Part shown: positions 1 to 6,839 of the stretch, piece by piece | Layout of the letters: every line of letters starts with the position of its first letter | Numbering within the stretch: position 1 is the first letter of the stretch | NCBI GenBank assembly: GCA_028293265.1 | Contig: JAQGPB010000212.1 | Coordinates: 1 to 13,336, forward strand | DNA length: 13,336 nt | DNA from: Pedosphaera sp. | GTDB taxonomy: Bacteria > Verrucomicrobiota > Verrucomicrobiae > Limisphaerales > Pedosphaeraceae | Direction of reading: 5' to 3' | Notes under the pieces: model-generated | Database searches by the model: none | What the model was told of the DNA's origin: nothing | What the model saw: the letters and a program-made list of their open reading frames with translations, nothing else | Program-made: the position numbers and the translations under genes

Positions 1-1218
1 CGGTCACAGGGCCGGGCCTTTTGGGAAATGATCGGTTACGAAGTCATGGGGCCGCTGCATCACGCCTATGTTTCATGGGTGATCGCCCGCGCCGCCAAAC
101 TGGGGTTGAAAAAACTTTTCTTCCTCGCGCGCGACGGTTTCAACCTGCTGAAAACTTTTGATCTCATCAAAAAACAGAACGGCCTGGAAATGGAGGCCGA
201 ATATCTGTTCGCGTCAAGGCGGCTTTGGAATTTCGCCCGCATTGACCGGCTGGACGAGGAAAACCTGAACTTCCTCGTGGTGCCCAATCCCCTCATGCGC
301 GTGCGTGATTTTCTCCAGCGCATTGACATTGATGCGGAACCCCACGAAGCCCTCGCGCGCAACATGGGCTTCAAGGGCCTGGATGAACGGGTGACCACCA
401 AGACCGGCGGATTCAAGTCGGAAGCCCATCAGGAGAACATGCGGCGGCTGATGCGCGCATTTGAGGGGCAGATCGTTGACCAAGCGCGGCGGGAGCGGGA
501 AATCTTGGTGCGCTATTTCAGCGATGTCGGGCTGCTGGGCGAGGGCGTGGGCATCGTGGACATCGGCTGGCATGCCTCCTCCTCACGCTCGTTGCAGATG
601 CTTTTGGCGCAATCGGGACACCATCGCCGGATTCCGGCTTTCTATTTTGGCACCTGGATTTATGCCCAATGGGTGCTGGAGGCCGGCTGCCATTATGAGT
701 CGCTCTTCATGCACCTGAGCCAGCCGCTCTATCGTTCGTGGATCGTGATGGAAGGTGTCGAGCTCATTGAGGCATTTTTTTCCGCGCCCCACCCGACCAT
801 CATCAGCATCGAAAAGCAGGACGGCACCTGGCGGGCAAAATATGGCGAGCCTGAAACCGACGCGTCCACGGAGGCGGCGCTGAAAATCGTGACCGGGGCG
901 GCGTTTGAATTCGTCCAGGATGCGCAGGCCATCTGCCCGAAGCCGCACGAAATCAGCCCGCCGTATGGTTATCTCGAAACGACCTTGGAACGGCTGTTGC
1001 GTCATCCGACGAAGGATGAAGCCACGGCGTTCGCGGCGTTTTCCTGGCGCAACACCTTCGGCGGCACCGGCCCCATCCGGCACCTGGCCAGCGTGCCCTC
1101 CTATTGGAACCGGATGGCGCAACCGGACGCGTTGCAGGAGGCGTATGACCACTGTTACTGGAAGAAAGGCTTTCTCGCCCAGCTCAGCGCCAAGGCCAGG
1201 GAGTACATCACCGTCTGA
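1..1218 (+). CDS. COG5610-like HAD-associated protein, 5' partial
   Basis: The frame is open from the first base of the window, so the true start lies upstream; the ATG at 28 is probably internal, because the residues just before it (AFWE) continue the fold naturally. Counting from that Met, about 396 residues are seen. Visible landmarks are GYEVMGPL at 3-10, FFLARDGFNLL at 31-41, YLFASRR at 59-65 and VDIGWHASS at 177-185. This combination is what I know from COG5610 'predicted HAD-superfamily hydrolases', which sit in polysaccharide and glycosyltransferase clusters. In that family the HAD catalytic Asp motif is N-terminal and would be upstream of this window, so activity cannot be judged here. 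No membrane segment or signal peptide is visible in the present part. The methyltransferase gene follows after 19 bases on the same strand, suggesting one transcript. Family assignment is fairly sure; the substrate is unknown. Confidence 0.75.
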   Translation, partial: RSQGRAFWEMIGYEVMGPLHHAYVSWVIARAAKLGLKKLFFLARDGFNLLKTFDLIKKQNGLEMEAEYLFASRRLWNFARIDRLDEENLNFLVVPNPLMRVRDFLQRIDIDAEPHEALARNMGFKGLDERVTTKTGGFKSEAHQENMRRLMRAFEGQIVDQARREREILVRYFSDVGLLGEGVGIVDIGWHASSSRSLQMLLAQSGHHRRIPAFYFGTWIYAQWVLEAGCHYESLFMHLSQPLYRSWIVMEGVELIEAFFSAPHPTIISIEKQDGTWRAKYGEPETDASTEAALKIVTGAAFEFVQDAQAICPKPHEISPPYGYLETTLERLLRHPTKDEATAFAAFSWRNTFGGTGPIRHLASVPSYWNRMAQPDALQEAYDHCYWKKGFLAQLSAKAREYITV

Positions 1219-1237
1219 ACCGGCGAATCCCGCTTTC

Positions 1238-2347
1238 ATGGATACCAAAACTCCAGCCCCGCCCCCGAAGGATGAACCCGCCGGTGAAAGGCTTCTGCTT
1301 TTTTCGCTGGCTGATTTTTGGAGTCTCATCGAGCCGTTGCTGATCGCGGCCGCGCCGAAAAAAATTTGCGAGATCGGCCTCGGCCAGGGGGATTTCACGC
1401 GGTTGGTGCTCGGGTTCTGCGCGCGAAATAACTGCCATTACGCCGGAATTGATCCGGGGCAGGATGGCGCCCTGGCGAACTCAAACGCCGAAGCTCAGGC
1501 GGAATTTTATCAGCGTCCGTCCCTGTCCGTCCTGTCCGAACTCCCGGCGCAAGACGTCTATTTTGTGGATGGCGACCACAACTATCACACGGTGCTCAAC
1601 GAACTGCGCTTGATCCGGCGCTGGCCGGAAAACTGGCCGTTGGTGATTCTGCACGACGTCGGCTGGCCGTGGGCGCGCCGTGACCATTATTACGCGCCGG
1701 AGACGATTCCCGAGGCGTTTCGCCATCTCCATTCCCCCAGCCAAGGCGTGATCACGGATAGCAACGAATCCGGCCAGAAAGAGCCGGGCAAACTCGACGG
1801 GCTTTACCAATGGCTGGTCGGGCGGAACGAGCCTGGTTTGCGGGAAGGCGCGAACCAGAGCGCCACCAAAGGGTACGATGCCGCCATGCAGGAGGGCGGG
1901 CCGCGCAACGGCGTGCTCACGGCCATCGAGGATTTTCTCCGGGAACCATTCAACGAAGGTTGGAAACTCGTCACCATTCCGGCGGTGTTCGGGCTGGGGA
2001 TTCTTTATGCGCCGCAAAAGTGCGCGCCGGCAATCGCGGATCACGTGGGCCGGTTGGAAGCCTCGGTTGCGCCGTTAAAACCGTTGCTCGCATTGCTGGA
2101 ACGAAACCGGTTGGAACTCTTCGCGAAACACCTCGGCCACGTGGAGCAACTGGGCGCCGTTCATGAAAATTATTCCAAATTGGACGCGCACGCGGCTGCC
2201 TTGCTCGGCAAGTTCAACGACTTGCTGCGCGCCTATGAGGGGTTGGACGCCTACTGCCAGACGCTGTCGTCAAATCTAAAAGCCGCGCAACAGCAAGCCG
2301 GCGAGTTGAAAGAAAAGCCCGAGGGCGGCCAGCCGCTGATAAACTGA
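1238..2347 (+). CDS. SAM-dependent methyltransferase-like protein (Methyltransf_24 type) with C-terminal helical tail
   Basis: The product is 369 residues from the ATG at 1238. The frame is open further upstream, but that part overlaps the preceding gene in another phase, so this first ATG after its stop is preferred. No clear Shine-Dalgarno site is present. A class I SAM-binding signature is seen: CEIGLGQGDF at 44-53, an acidic residue D72 in YAGIDPG, then VYFVDGDHNYHTVLNEL at 107-123 and VILHDVGW at 136-143. The DGDHxY and LHD pair is typical of the Methyltransf_24 (PF13578) group, often found in glycan and small-molecule clusters. From about residue 250 the chain becomes long charged and Ala/Leu-rich helices ending in a Gln/Lys-rich tail (SNLKAAQQQAGELKEK), which looks like a coiled coil. 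It probably works with the upstream COG5610-like protein on a surface glycan. The acceptor is unknown. Confidence 0.72.
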   Translation: MDTKTPAPPPKDEPAGERLLLFSLADFWSLIEPLLIAAAPKKICEIGLGQGDFTRLVLGFCARNNCHYAGIDPGQDGALANSNAEAQAEFYQRPSLSVLSELPAQDVYFVDGDHNYHTVLNELRLIRRWPENWPLVILHDVGWPWARRDHYYAPETIPEAFRHLHSPSQGVITDSNESGQKEPGKLDGLYQWLVGRNEPGLREGANQSATKGYDAAMQEGGPRNGVLTAIEDFLREPFNEGWKLVTIPAVFGLGILYAPQKCAPAIADHVGRLEASVAPLKPLLALLERNRLELFAKHLGHVEQLGAVHENYSKLDAHAAALLGKFNDLLRAYEGLDAYCQTLSSNLKAAQQQAGELKEKPEGGQPLIN

Positions 2348-2463
2348 ACTGTTTCCTGCCTCGGCCCGTCCGCTAAAATCAGTTTTATAACACTCAAGCA
2401 AATTGGCCGGTCAGCCGATATCTTGAATGACAACACCAGGAGGGCACCGCTTGTCTGGTTCCG

Positions 2464-2501
2464 GTACACCGGTTGTACGCTTTTCTGCCAGAATTTACAT
2501 T
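2464..2501 (+). promoter_or_regulatory. Possible promoter with overlapping operator dyad
   Basis: A 15-base dyad, GTACA-CCGGT-TGTAC, occupies 2464-2478. Its right half overlaps TTGTAC (2473-2478), which is 17 bases ahead of TACATT (2496-2501). These match the sigma-70 hexamers at only 3/6 and 4/6 positions, so the call rests on spacing plus the dyad. It would give a leader of about 110 bases before the FN3 gene at 2616. The rest of 2348-2615 holds no gene I can support; a weak inverted repeat at 2341-2347 / 2379-2388 around the methyltransferase stop could act as a terminator. Confidence 0.25.
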
Positions 2502-2592
2502 TACAGGACAGGAGAAACTCCGATCATCCGGCAAATGTCTCACGAATCATGGCGCTGGCTTGATCTGAGACGGGTTTAAACACCATGGCAAC

Positions 2593-2618
2593 CATCCTGC
2601 TTTTCACCCGGCAGGATG
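2593..2618 (+). promoter_or_regulatory. Start-codon hairpin of the FN3 gene
   Basis: CATCCTGC (2593-2600) and GCAGGATG (2611-2618) are a perfect 8-base inverted repeat with a 10-base loop. The last three bases of the right arm are the ATG start codon of the following gene, and the GCAGG next to it is the only purine-rich stretch resembling a ribosome site. In RNA the hairpin would hide the initiation region. The pairing is seen directly; a role in translational control is inference. Confidence 0.35.
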
Positions 2619-3311
2619 ACAAAAGTATTTGTAAACGGGCCGGCAAAGCCGGCTTCGATCACGCAATTCGTGTATCTGTGCCTGGTCGCGATATGGATTT
2701 CCTGCTGCGCCGCCGCCCGGGGCCAGACAGCGGCCACGCTCGGCTGGACTGCTCCGCCTGATGCCTCCGTGACTGGTTTCTATCTTTACTACGGCAACGC
2801 AAGCCAGATGCTTTCCACCAAGGTGGATGTCGGCACCAACACGATGTTCACCATCACGGGCCTGACGCTGGGCACGAACTATTTTTTCGCCGTTTCAAGT
2901 TACGGAGCAGACGGACTGGAGAGCGCGCTTTCCACGGAAGTACAGCTTACGGTGCCCTTCACCATGTTTTTTAACGGCAATGCCAGCCTGGGCAGCGGTG
3001 TGGAATACTTGGAGTTCCCGGATCAGGTTGTTTTTGGATACTACGATCAAACGGGCTACCCGTGGGTCTATCACTTTGACATGGGATTCGAGTATGTGAT
3101 CAATGCCGGCGACCAGCAGGGCTCGGTCTATCTCTACGACAATAGCAGCCAAAGCTTTTGGTTCACCAGCCCGGCGCTCTTTCCCTATCTTTACGACTTC
3201 AAGCTGAATTCCTGGATTTACTATTACGCGGACACCACGAAACCCGGCCGCTACACTTCCAATCCTCGATACTTCTACGACTTTAACCTGGCCCAGGTCA
3301 TCACAAAATAA
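2616..3311 (+). CDS. Secreted fibronectin type III protein with Tyr/Phe-rich C-terminal domain
   Basis: The product is 231 residues. An N-terminal stretch with Lys at 3 and 11 is followed by a hydrophobic segment (about 17-34) and AAARGQ, which reads as a signal peptide, so export is expected. Residues about 39-113 form one fibronectin type III domain: LGWTAPPDASVTGFYLYYG near the start, TITGLTLGTNYFFAVSSY at 78-95 and ESALSTEVQLTV at its end. The remaining ~118 residues are strikingly aromatic, with repeated units of the style VFGYYDQTGYPWVYHF, SVYLYDNSSQSFWFTSP and PYLYDFKLNSWIYYY. I recall similar aromatic tails in secreted verrucomicrobial proteins of unknown function. No catalytic motif is seen. 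The alternative GTG start at 2670 would remove the positively charged N-region, so ATG is preferred. The gene is isolated, with a long upstream region and repeats downstream. A binding or structural role at the cell surface is a guess. Confidence 0.65.
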   Translation: MTKVFVNGPAKPASITQFVYLCLVAIWISCCAAARGQTAATLGWTAPPDASVTGFYLYYGNASQMLSTKVDVGTNTMFTITGLTLGTNYFFAVSSYGADGLESALSTEVQLTVPFTMFFNGNASLGSGVEYLEFPDQVVFGYYDQTGYPWVYHFDMGFEYVINAGDQQGSVYLYDNSSQSFWFTSPALFPYLYDFKLNSWIYYYADTTKPGRYTSNPRYFYDFNLAQVITK

Positions 3312-3368
3312 AAAGGCGCAACCGAACGCCGGCGTTCGTCAGTGATTGATCCTTGATTCTGCTCCACA

Positions 3369-3486
3369 CGGAGCGCGGGTCTCTGACCCGCAGCAACGGG
3401 GTGACGGCCAGCGCGTCAGAACAATTCAAAGACGTCCTGACTTTCGGACGTTCCTGCGGGTCACCGACCTGCGCCCTGCGCCTCCG
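3369..3486. repeat. REP-like doublet, copy 1 (degenerate right arm)
   Basis: The left arm (3369-3398) starts CGGAGCGCGGGTC and contains the palindrome GCGGGTCTCTGACCCGC. The right arm (3449-3486) is its reverse complement with several substitutions and an extra GCGCAGG-like unit near its outer end. About 50 bases of diverged spacer separate them. The element lies between the 3' ends of two convergent genes (FN3 protein and hisI). It is the most decayed of the doublets in this window. Confidence 0.7.
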
Positions 3487-3487
3487 T

Positions 3488-3647
3488 GCGCATCTCATGG
3501 GCGTGTTGCCCAATCCCCGGAGCGCGGGTCTGTGACCCGCAGCAATGTGAAAACTTGCGCTGAGCCGCGCATTTACGAAGCCCATTCGCCCGCCTGCCAA
3601 TTCTTTTCCCTGTTTTCTGATTTGGGCAACACGCCCTTGAGATACGC
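3488..3647. repeat. 160-base element bounded by a second class of inverted repeat
   Basis: Bases 3488-3515 and 3619-3647 are inverted copies of one ~28-base sequence with only a few differences (a C/T, a T/A and one extra A). Each end carries a small internal palindrome, GGGC-GTGTT-GCCC, so each can fold alone or pair with the other. The interior holds a solitary REP-like arm at 3518-3544 and about 75 bases of unassigned sequence. The layout resembles a miniature inverted-repeat element or a second REP family. No protein is encoded. Together with doublet copy 1 this fills most of the 3312-3718 non-coding stretch. Confidence 0.65.
3518..3544. repeat. REP-like solitary arm, copy 2
   Basis: A single left arm identical to the left arm of copy 3, containing GCGGGTCTGTGACCCGC. 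No matching right arm follows before the hisI stop. It is enclosed by the second inverted-repeat pair at 3488-3515 and 3619-3647. Confidence 0.7.
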
Positions 3648-3718
3648 CCTTTCGACAGAGGATTGCCATCAAGCGCCGCGCAGCGGGACGCGCTGCCGAA
3701 TGGGGCGAAATCCTCCAG

Positions 3719-4108
3719 CTATTTTTTGCCGTAAATTTCGCCCGGCGGTTTGAGTTGCGGCTCCGTGATTTTAAAGCTGTTGCCGCCATCCCGGGCCGAA
3801 CGGAAGAAGCACGATTGATAACCCTCGTGGCACGCCGCGCCGATCTGCTCCACCTGGATCAGCAGCGTGTCGCCATCGCAATCAAACGCGATGTCCTTGA
3901 CGGCCTGCGTGTGGCCGCTGGTCTCGCCTTTCATCCAATATTTTTGCCGCGACCGGCTCCAGAAATGCGTCTTGCCCGTCGCGATGGTGGATTCGAGCGA
4001 CGCGCGGTTCATCCAGGCCATCATCAGCACGCGCCCGGTGGATTGCTCCTGGATGATGGCGGGAACCAGGCCGTCGGCGTTAAATTTCAAATTGTCGTAT
4101 AGGCTCAT
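3719..4108 (-). CDS. hisI: Phosphoribosyl-AMP cyclohydrolase
   Basis: The product is 129 residues and opens the purine ring of phosphoribosyl-AMP in histidine synthesis, in the cytoplasm. Family hallmarks are clear: [14 protein letters not shown] near 28-41, [20 protein letters not shown] at about 47-66, the metal-binding DCDGDTLL, and [18 protein letters not shown] with the zinc cysteines CH and SCF. The length fits a stand-alone HisI; no HisE (phosphoribosyl-ATP pyrophosphatase) part is fused. It starts at the ATG ending at 4108; no strong Shine-Dalgarno site is seen. A possible -10 element, GATAAT on the minus strand, sits at 4132-4137 with a poor -35. No other his gene is nearby. Downstream is the convergent repeat-rich stretch; upstream, between hisI and guaA, is REP-like doublet copy 3. 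Confidence 0.95.
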   Translation of the reverse strand: MSLYDNLKFNADGLVPAIIQEQSTGRVLMMAWMNRASLESTIATGKTHFWSRSRQKYWMKGETSGHTQAVKDIAFDCDGDTLLIQVEQIGAACHEGYQSCFFRSARDGGNSFKITEPQLKPPGEIYGKK

Positions 4109-4217
4109 TTTCCAAATTTCGTTGCCTTCAGATTATCAGGTTTTCCGCCATTTGCGAACAGGAAGTTTTTGCGGTTAACGGTTCGGCGAAGGCGCATGTT
4201 GGCACCAGAACCTCTGC

Positions 4218-4326
4218 CGGAGCGCGGGTCTGTGACCCGCAGCAGTGAAGTGACGATGGACGCGTACGAATCTATCCAGGGCACCCCGGTTTTCGGGCGT
4301 GCTGCGGGTCACAGACCCGCGCTCCG
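4218..4326. repeat. REP-like doublet, copy 3 (perfect arms)
   Basis: The left arm 4218-4244 and right arm 4300-4326 are perfect 27-base inverted copies, each containing the palindrome GCGGGTCTGTGACCCGC or its complement, separated by 55 bases. It lies between the guaA stop and the hisI start. In RNA it would make a very stable branched hairpin, so it may also protect or end the guaA transcript. There is no T-run, so it is not a standard intrinsic terminator. Confidence 0.8.
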
Positions 4327-4359
4327 CTGAAGGCGGCAGGGCTTCCGTGGCCCGCCTGA

Positions 4360-5901
4360 TCACTCCCACTCAATCGTCCCCGGCGGCTTGCTCGTGATGT
4401 CGAAGCAGACGCGGTTGACGCCCTTGACTTCGTTGATGATGCGGCTGGAAAGTTTTTCGAGCAGATCGTAGGGCAGTTTTACCCAGTCGGCGGTCATGCC
4501 GTCCTGTGATTCGACGGCGCGCAACGCGATGGTGTAATCGTAAGTCCGTTCATCGCCCATCACGCCCACGCTCCGCACTGGCAGCAGCACGGCAAAGCTT
4601 TGCCAGATCTTGTAATACCATCCGCTCGCCTTCATTTCCTCCACCACGATGGTGTCAGCCTTGCGCAAAATGTCGCAACGACGCGGCGTGACCTCGCCCA
4701 AAATGCGCACGGCCAGACCCGGCCCGGGAAACGGCTGGCGCAAGACAATTTCGCGCGGCAGGCCCAATTCCAGGCCCAGCTCCCGCACTTCATCCTTGAA
4801 CAAGCATTTCAACGGCTCGACCAGTTTAAAGCGCATCTTTTTCGGCAGCCCGCCGACATTATGATGGCTCTTGATCATCGCGGCCGGATTGCCGCCGATG
4901 GGCACCGACTCGATCACATCGGGGTAAAGCGTCCCCTGCGCGAGGAACCGCGCCTGGCCCGCGCGTTTCGTCGCTTCCTCAAAAACCTCGATGAACGTGC
5001 GGCCGATGATTTTGCGTTTGCGCTCGGGATCGGTCACGCCCTTGAGCCGGCGCAGAAAAAGTTTCGAGGCATCCTCATATTGCAAGCGCATTTTGAAATG
5101 CCGCTCGAAAACTTCGCGCACCACGCCGGCTTCGCGTCCGCGCAACAGGCCGTTGTTGACGAAAATGCACGTCAACTGGTCGCCGATGGCCTTGTGCAGC
5201 AAGGCTGCGGCCACGCTGGAATCCACCCCGCCGCTCAGGCCGAGAATCACCTTTTCCCCGCCCACCTGGCTGCGGATCGCGGCGACCGCCTGGTCAATGT
5301 AATTGTGCATCGTCCAGTTTTTGCCGCAGCCACAGATGTTGTGGACAAAATTGGTGATGATCTCCCGTCCTTGCGGCGTGTGCGCCACCTCAGGATGAAA
5401 TTGCAGGCCGAACATCTTGCGCGCGCGGTCCTCGATGGCGGCATAATCCGAGTTTTCCGTGATGGCCACCGATTTGAAGCCGCGCGGAAGCTTCGTGAGC
5501 TTGTCCGCGTGGGAATTCCAGACTTGCAGCGTCTCCGGCAGGTTCGCGAAGAGCGGGCAGAAGCTGTCCTTCACCTGCAACGTGCCCTTGCCATATTCCC
5601 GCTTGAGACCCTTCTCAACTTTTCCACCAAGATATTGTGCAAGCAACTGGATGCCGAAGCAGATGCCCAATATCGGCATTCCCAGCTTGAAAATTTTCGG
5701 GTCTGGCAGCGGGGCGCCCTGGGCATAAACGCTGGCGGGGCCGCCCGAGAGAATCAGCCCCTTGGGCTGGAGCGCGAGGATTTCCGACGCGGGCGTGTCG
5801 TAGCGGAGGATGATCGAATAAACGTTGCACTCGCGAACCCGGCGCGCAATGACCTGCGTGTATTGGGAACCGAAGTCAAGGATGACAATTTGTTCGTTCA
5901 T
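4360..5901 (-). CDS. guaA: GMP synthase (glutamine-hydrolysing)
   Basis: The product is 513 residues, the normal length for GuaA, and converts XMP to GMP using ATP and glutamine in purine nucleotide synthesis. The N-terminal class I glutamine amidotransferase domain (about 1-190) has [18 protein letters not shown] at 7-24, [11 protein letters not shown] at 49-59, the nucleophile C81 in GICFGIQ (commonly GICYGMQ), and the FHPEV motif giving H169 and E171, so the triad is complete. The ATP pyrophosphatase domain has the PP-loop LSGGVDSS at 222-229. The C-terminal dimerisation domain ends in the family's usual PPGTIEWE. It starts at the ATG ending at 5901. No good Shine-Dalgarno site is present, as elsewhere in this window. 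The lipoprotein gene lies 91 bases upstream on the same strand with a possible terminator between, so guaA is probably transcribed separately. Confidence 0.98.
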   Translation of the reverse strand: MNEQIVILDFGSQYTQVIARRVRECNVYSIILRYDTPASEILALQPKGLILSGGPASVYAQGAPLPDPKIFKLGMPILGICFGIQLLAQYLGGKVEKGLKREYGKGTLQVKDSFCPLFANLPETLQVWNSHADKLTKLPRGFKSVAITENSDYAAIEDRARKMFGLQFHPEVAHTPQGREIITNFVHNICGCGKNWTMHNYIDQAVAAIRSQVGGEKVILGLSGGVDSSVAAALLHKAIGDQLTCIFVNNGLLRGREAGVVREVFERHFKMRLQYEDASKLFLRRLKGVTDPERKRKIIGRTFIEVFEEATKRAGQARFLAQGTLYPDVIESVPIGGNPAAMIKSHHNVGGLPKKMRFKLVEPLKCLFKDEVRELGLELGLPREIVLRQPFPGPGLAVRILGEVTPRRCDILRKADTIVVEEMKASGWYYKIWQSFAVLLPVRSVGVMGDERTYDYTIALRAVESQDGMTADWVKLPYDLLEKLSSRIINEVKGVNRVCFDITSKPPGTIEWE

Positions 5902-5937
5902 GCGAAATGAAAACAGAGCGCCCGCAGTTTTGGCGAG

Positions 5938-5968
5938 AAAAAAATGGCGTCGGCGCGGAAACCGCCCA
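5938..5968 (-). terminator. Possible intrinsic terminator of the pseudopilin-like lipoprotein gene
   Basis: Read on the minus strand, TGGGCG (complement of 5963-5968) can pair with CGCCA (complement of 5945-5949) with one bulge, followed directly by seven T (complement of 5938-5944). It lies 25 bases after the lipoprotein stop and just before guaA. The stem is short, so this is a weak call. Confidence 0.35.
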
Positions 5969-5992
5969 AGGCCGGTTGCAAATGGCGAACCG

Positions 5993-6346
5993 CTATTGGT
6001 TCACAACCTTCACCGTCCCGCTCCCCGCGTCGTAAAAGAGCTTCATGCCGCGGGGTGCATCGGGAATTCTGTTGATCAGCTTGGCGTCCACCAATTCGTT
6101 CAAATCCTTCGGAAACCGCCCTTCGTTCACGTTGAAGATCTGGATGGCCTGGTTAAGCGACGCGATATCCACCGCCTTGATCGCGCGATTCTGGCCGTTG
6201 CCCAGCGCGCCGACATAATCGGCCGGGGCGTTCATCGGGCTGCTGCCGGGAGCGTTCGGGGCCGAGGCGGTGTTGCCTGCATTTTTATCGCCGCAACCGA
6301 GGAGCAGCGAAACTGCCAGCAAGGAAACATGAACGGGTGCTTTCAT
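5993..6346 (-). CDS. Lipoprotein with pseudopilin-like (GspG C-terminal) domain
   Basis: The product is 117 residues. The start gives a short charged end (K2), a hydrophobic stretch and the lipobox LLGC with the lipidated cysteine at 18, so it should be exported and anchored by lipid. Residues about 19-48 are a Asn/Pro/Ala/Ser linker. The C-terminal ~65 residues ([20 protein letters not shown], then [18 protein letters not shown], then [18 protein letters not shown]) follow the pattern of the globular part of type II secretion major pseudopilins: helix, GRFP, LxELV, IPDAP, YDxxSG. It lacks the pseudopilin prepilin-peptidase site and long N-terminal helix. The likeness is by pattern only, and function is unknown. 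It starts at the ATG ending at 6346 without a clear ribosome site. A REP-like doublet separates it from the small lipoprotein gene upstream. Confidence 0.7.
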   Translation of the reverse strand: MKAPVHVSLLAVSLLLGCGDKNAGNTASAPNAPGSSPMNAPADYVGALGNGQNRAIKAVDIASLNQAIQIFNVNEGRFPKDLNELVDAKLINRIPDAPRGMKLFYDAGSGTVKVVNQ

Positions 6347-6423
6347 GAAGGAACTCTAACCGGTAATTGAAAAAATCCAAGGGGAAGATGGTGCGTGAAG
6401 GGGCGCGGCTCAGTTGCTTGCGG

Positions 6424-6533
6424 CGGAGCGCGGGTCTGCGACCCGCCGCAACGCACTGACGACGGTGGCGCGGGTCAAGTCTGGCACCGCCCCGGCATTC
6501 GCACGTTGCTGCGGGTCACAGACCCGCGCTCCG
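6424..6533. repeat. REP-like doublet, copy 4
   Basis: The left arm 6424-6453 and right arm 6504-6533 are inverted copies of about 30 bases with only a couple of differences (for example GCGGGTCTGCGACCCGC against the complement of GCGGGTCTGTGACCCGC). The spacer is 50 bases and keeps traces shared with copies 1 and 3 (a TGACG early, then CGG and TTCG late). It sits between the two minus-strand lipoprotein genes. Confidence 0.8.
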
Positions 6534-6557
6534 GCCGGGGGGCGTGGTTGCATCCGC

Positions 6558-6695
6558 CTACTTGTTGGTCGAAGGCATGGAAGGAGCGGTATTCGTGCCG
6601 GAGGAAGTCGATGAATTGTCAGCCGGACTGCAACCCGCCAAAACCAAGCCGCTCAGGACGCACAATAATAATATAAGGGATGATTTCCTTTTCAT
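6558..6695 (-). CDS. Very small lipoprotein (45 residues)
   Basis: A 46-codon frame starts at the ATG ending at 6695 and stops with TAG at 6558-6560. It encodes MKRKSS, an uninterrupted Leu/Val-rich core and the lipobox LAGC with the lipidated cysteine at 22. The short polar remainder (about 23 residues) is rich in Ser, Thr, Asn and Pro. This is a textbook lipoprotein signal peptide with almost no mature domain, like entericidin-type or other mini-lipoproteins. The AT-rich upstream sequence (about 6700-6740) could hold the promoter, but I see no convincing hexamer pair. There is no obvious ribosome site. Its neighbour beyond REP-like doublet copy 4 is another lipoprotein on the same strand. 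Function is unknown; coding is supported by the signal peptide alone. Confidence 0.6.
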   Translation of the reverse strand: MKRKSSLILLLCVLSGLVLAGCSPADNSSTSSGTNTAPSMPSTNK

Positions 6696-6839
6696 TGAAG
6701 CATTGTAGCACAATAAGTAAGAAATATATATGGGGTGTTCAACGATTGAAAACCAGCCGCCACCACTTTGCGCTTTTCCGCAGCCGTTCCTCCCTGCTTC
6801 TGACCATTTGCAGTTAAAACTGAATCTTTCCCGGTCAAC

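Noticed and set aside
583..1398. 271-codon minus-strand frame across the first two genes
   Set aside because: It spans the junction of two supported plus-strand genes and shows only composition-driven sequence.
2585..2761. 58-codon frame starting at the ATG of 2585, overlapping the FN3 gene start
   Set aside because: It runs out of phase through the signal peptide region of the FN3 gene and has no recognisable features.
3346..3753. Open frames of 60-135 codons inside the repeat-rich intergenic region
   Set aside because: Their peptides are translations of the REP-like arms (ERGSLTRS and the like), a common source of false gene calls. The frames at 4175-4369 and 6395-6676 are rejected for the same reason.
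4600..5910. 436-codon open frame on the plus strand opposite guaA
   Set aside because: It is wholly antisense to a certain guaA gene, and its product is a His/Arg/Ala-rich low-quality sequence with no domain, as expected from high-GC shadow frames.
3369..6533. Possible CRISPR array from the recurring GCGGGTC repeats
   Set aside because: Copies are kilobases apart, occur as inverted pairs, and lack regular spacing, a uniform spacer length and cas genes.
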